Part shown: positions 62,053 to 64,000 of the stretch, piece by piece | Layout of the letters: each line of letters starts with the position of its first letter | Position numbering within the stretch: position 1 is the first letter of the stretch | NCBI RefSeq assembly: GCF_027111315.2 | Contig: NZ_CP114289.2 | Span: 2,480,001 to 2,544,000 of the forward strand | Reading direction: 5' to 3' | DNA: 64,000 nt | From: Flavobacterium limnophilum | GTDB lineage: Bacteria; Bacteroidota; Bacteroidia; Flavobacteriales; Flavobacteriaceae | Notes under the pieces: generated by a model | Seen by the model: only the letters and a program-made list of their open reading frames with translations | What the model was told of the DNA's origin: nothing | Database searches by the model: none | Position numbers and translations under genes: made by a program

Positions 62053-62336
62053 TTTGGTCTCCAGAAGCCCGAAATTCAAGAAAAAACATTTTTGACTATT
62101 GGAATAATCGAAATAAATCAAAAGTGTATAATAGTAGAAAACTAAATTCTCTTTTCAATACCAATTTAAAAATCGTCATACAACTTCCTGAATTTGGCAA
62201 ACCTACTTTTAGAGAAGATTCAAAATTTATAATTGTAAGTCATTTTGAAATCATTTACAAAATAACCCCAAATGAAGTTGTTGTTTTAGACATCTGGGAC
62301 ACTCGCCAAAATCCTCAAGACTTTCCAATAAAATAA
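62037..62336 (+). CDS. RelE/ParE-type toxin
   Basis: A 99-residue toxin: ARRLIWSPEARNSRKNIFDY, WNNRNKSKVYNSRKLNSLFN and a C-terminal strand EIIYKITPNEVVVLDIWDTR, matching the ParE/RelE fold with a conserved final D-TRQNP motif. It ends 1 bp before the COX15-type gene, so transcription is probably shared. Confidence 0.86.
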   Translation: MARRLIWSPEARNSRKNIFDYWNNRNKSKVYNSRKLNSLFNTNLKIVIQLPEFGKPTFREDSKFIIVSHFEIIYKITPNEVVVLDIWDTRQNPQDFPIK

Positions 62337-62337
62337 A

Positions 62338-63360
62338 ATGAAAAATACAAACAAAGCCGTAATTATCTGGCTACTTTCAGGTTGCTTATTATTGTTTATA
62401 ATGGTCGTGGTTGGTGGAATCACCCGATTGACCAATTCAGGACTTTCAATGACTGACTGGCATTTGGTCACCGACACTTTCCCTCCGCTTACTGAAGAAA
62501 AATGGTCGCAAGCATTCGAAGAATACAAGAAATTTCCGGAATACCAAAAAATCAACATCCATAATGATTTCCAATTGGAAGATTATAAGTTTATCTATTT
62601 CTGGGAATGGTTTCACCGTTTTATAGGACGAATCATTGGATTGGTTTTTCTTGTTCCTTTTGTATATTTCCTTATCAAAAAACGACTTTCAAACGAAACC
62701 ATAAAGAAATGCGTGGTGCTACTTGGAATGGGTGCTTTTCAGGGTTTTTTGGGTTGGTTTATGGTTCGAAGTGGTTTAATTGACAATCCGGACGTGAGTC
62801 ATTTTAGACTTTCCTTGCATTTGACTTTCGCCTTTATCACCTTTGCTTACACATTGTGGGTAGCTTTGGATTTGATTTATCCTGAAAGAAAAAATGCCAT
62901 AGCTTCACTTCAAAACATCGCTCGTTTTTCGCTGGTTTTTTTGTTAATACAAATCATTTATGGTGGTTTCGTTGCAGGTTTGAATGCGGGTTTAATTCAC
63001 AATCATTGGCCATTGATGAGCGACGGACAATTCCTTCACGAAAGTGTTGTTTTAGAAAAAGACACTTGGCTGCAAAGACTTACAGAAGGCAAAAGCGGCG
63101 TTCAATTTGCGCACAGAACTTTGGCTTATGTGGTAGTTGGATTCATAATGCTCTTGGCTTTCAAAAGCCATAAATTTGATTTAAATACAACTCAAAAATC
63201 AGGAATAACCGCTTTGGTAATCATCGTATTTATACAATTTGCATTGGGAGTATTTACCTTGCTTTACAGCGTTCCGTTATGGCTGGGATTGACTCATCAA
63301 GTAGTCGCTTTCTTTTTGCTTACGGCAATGACTTACACTTTGCATAGACTTTCTAAATAA
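62338..63360 (+). CDS. ctaA: COX15/CtaA-type heme A synthase
   Basis: A 340-residue protein with eight membrane helices in two homologous four-helix halves. Heme-ligand histidines are in YFWEWFHRFIGRIIGLVFLV and FRLSLHLTFAF (first half) and in FAHRTLAYVVVGFIMLLAF and LGLTHQVVAFFLLTAMTY (second half). The first periplasmic loop has TGGITRLTNSGLSMTDWH-like sequence (VGGITRLTNSGLSMTDWHLV). It hydroxylates heme O to heme A for aa3-type oxidases, a separate branch from the cbb3 system above. It immediately follows the toxin gene. Confidence 0.93.
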   Translation: MKNTNKAVIIWLLSGCLLLFIMVVVGGITRLTNSGLSMTDWHLVTDTFPPLTEEKWSQAFEEYKKFPEYQKINIHNDFQLEDYKFIYFWEWFHRFIGRIIGLVFLVPFVYFLIKKRLSNETIKKCVVLLGMGAFQGFLGWFMVRSGLIDNPDVSHFRLSLHLTFAFITFAYTLWVALDLIYPERKNAIASLQNIARFSLVFLLIQIIYGGFVAGLNAGLIHNHWPLMSDGQFLHESVVLEKDTWLQRLTEGKSGVQFAHRTLAYVVVGFIMLLAFKSHKFDLNTTQKSGITALVIIVFIQFALGVFTLLYSVPLWLGLTHQVVAFFLLTAMTYTLHRLSK

Positions 63361-63367
63361 AAAAATC

Positions 63368-63385
63368 CCACAGTTGAAACTGTGG
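63368..63385. terminator. Hairpin after the COX15-type gene
   Basis: CCACAGTT pairs with AACTGTGG around GA. The A-run lies on its left side, so a T-tract exists only for minus-strand transcription. On the plus strand it may be a weak terminator. Confidence 0.45.
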
Positions 63386-63441
63386 ACAATTCATAATAAT
63401 ACCTGACTATATTGTCACATACTTTTGTTTAACATCTATAA

Positions 63442-64000
63442 ATGTCTAAACTTGCTGCCGAAGATAAATTCCTGGATTTGTCGGATTACGGAAGGCCGAT
63501 TGCAAAACTGTTTGTCAATCAATTAAAAAACACCCGATTTACGCCCATTCACGTCACGTTGCTTTTTGGCGTTTGTGGCTTGATTGCCATTTACTGCATT
63601 TTGCAAAATCAGTACCTTTTAGCCGGTTTTTTCATTATTTTGAAATCAATTATTGATGCTGCCGATGGCGAATTGGCAAGAGTAAAAAACACGCCTTCCT
63701 ACGTTGGAAGATACCTCGACAGCGTGTTTGACATTGTATTGAACTTTTTGTTTTTCATGACAATTTGTTATGTTTCCAAAACCTCATTTTGGATGGCGTT
63801 AATTGCCTTTTTTTGCATCCAATTGCAAGGGACTTTATACAATTATTACTATGTGATTTTGAGAAATAAATCGGTTGGTGGAGACAAGACGAGTAAAATT
63901 TTCGAAGACAAACCACCTCAAGCATTGCCGGGAGAAACTCAAAAATCAGTCGATATTATGTTTACAATTTACACGATTGTTTACGGCATTTTCGACAAAA
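63442..64000 (+). CDS. CDP-alcohol phosphatidyltransferase family protein, 3'-truncated by the window
   Basis: About 186 codons are visible before the window ends. The CDP-OH-P motif DAADGELARVKNTPSYVGRY-LDSVFD (D-x2-DG-x2-AR-x8-G-x3-D-x3-D) is complete, in a membrane protein (VTLLFGVCGLIAIYCILQ and LAGFFIILKSIIDAADG). It would transfer a CMP-activated head group to an alcohol acceptor in lipid synthesis; inositol phosphate or phosphatidyl-type products cannot be distinguished. No TAnnTTTG box is obvious just upstream. Confidence 0.88.
   Translation, partial: MSKLAAEDKFLDLSDYGRPIAKLFVNQLKNTRFTPIHVTLLFGVCGLIAIYCILQNQYLLAGFFIILKSIIDAADGELARVKNTPSYVGRYLDSVFDIVLNFLFFMTICYVSKTSFWMALIAFFCIQLQGTLYNYYYVILRNKSVGGDKTSKIFEDKPPQALPGETQKSVDIMFTIYTIVYGIFDK

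Noticed and set aside
1..64000. tRNA, rRNA or a replication origin
   Set aside because: No cloverleaf-like or rRNA sequence and no DnaA-box cluster was seen on reading both strands. A tRNAscan or Rfam run would settle this.

Overview
The window looks like a chromosomal segment of a Flavobacterium-type bacterium (Bacteroidota). It is AT-rich. Many genes are preceded by the Bacteroidota promoter motif TAnnTTTG, and Shine-Dalgarno sites are largely absent. The gene content also fits: a fused CcoN-CcoO oxidase, the DUF349, DUF4834 and DUF5606 families, a YfhO membrane protein, an acyl-CoA:amino-acid transferase of the sphingolipid/sulfonolipid type, and lipocalin-like lipoproteins. There are no rRNA or tRNA genes and no CRISPR array.

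Layout. 0-11 kb: a truncated small gene, a Tudor-like protein, uvrA with a DUF559 nuclease element inserted at its 3' end, a LOG-family protein, an M1-like pseudopeptidase/barrel fusion and a fused E1 alpha/beta 2-oxoacid dehydrogenase. 11-21 kb: surface-polymer functions (flippase, glycosyltransferase, YfhO), DUF4834, an outer-membrane protein, an acetyltransferase and the PLP acyltransferase. 21-26 kb: a cytochrome b-like protein, a NYN/LOTUS protein, then a gene-poor stretch with four copies of a probable small-RNA gene interleaved with two paralogous lipoproteins, and an 11-bp repeat array before rdgB. 26-32.7 kb: a DEAD-box helicase, a CarboxypepD_reg-like protein, a DUF349 protein and two small unknowns. 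32.7-44 kb: a micro-aerobic respiration block (hemN; ccoI, ccoS, ccoNO, ccoQ, ccoP, ccoG, ccoH, a SafE-like protein; and an Fnr/Crp regulator). 44-46.4 kb: an accessory three-gene cassette between inverted repeats, then two adjacent 21-bp minisatellites. 46.4-53.3 kb: mazG, a DUF5606 gene, def, a FUSC protein, ruvX, two tandem ParE-type toxin-antitoxin modules and dapD. 53.4-59.6 kb: glycan genes (GT9, a Kdo-kinase-like protein, three GT2, an alpha-1,2-fucosyltransferase) with IS21-like and DUF1640 remnants. 59.6-64 kb: a Sua5-type enzyme, a CCA-adding/HD enzyme, a third toxin-antitoxin pair, a COX15-type heme A synthase and a truncated CDP-alcohol phosphotransferase.

How the genes work together. 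The cco cluster encodes most of a cbb3 oxidase with its copper ATPase and assembly factors, and hemN makes heme without oxygen. Three promoters in this block (hemN, ccoI, ccoS) carry an FNR-type dyad 22-23 bp upstream of the TAnnTTTG box, which places it near -41.5. The fnr-like gene shares the ccoI dyad from the other side, at a position that would favour autorepression.

Best candidates for something new: (1) the minus-strand array of four small-RNA genes at 22.8-24.7 kb, with conserved ends, a variable but compensating core and conserved promoter spacing; (2) the DUF559 nuclease element flanked by REP-like double hairpins, with the last 45 bp of uvrA duplicated on its far side; (3) the internally duplicated small-protein family in the 44.2-45.8 kb cassette; (4) the two toxin-antitoxin modules with conserved outer ends and diverged inner interfaces.
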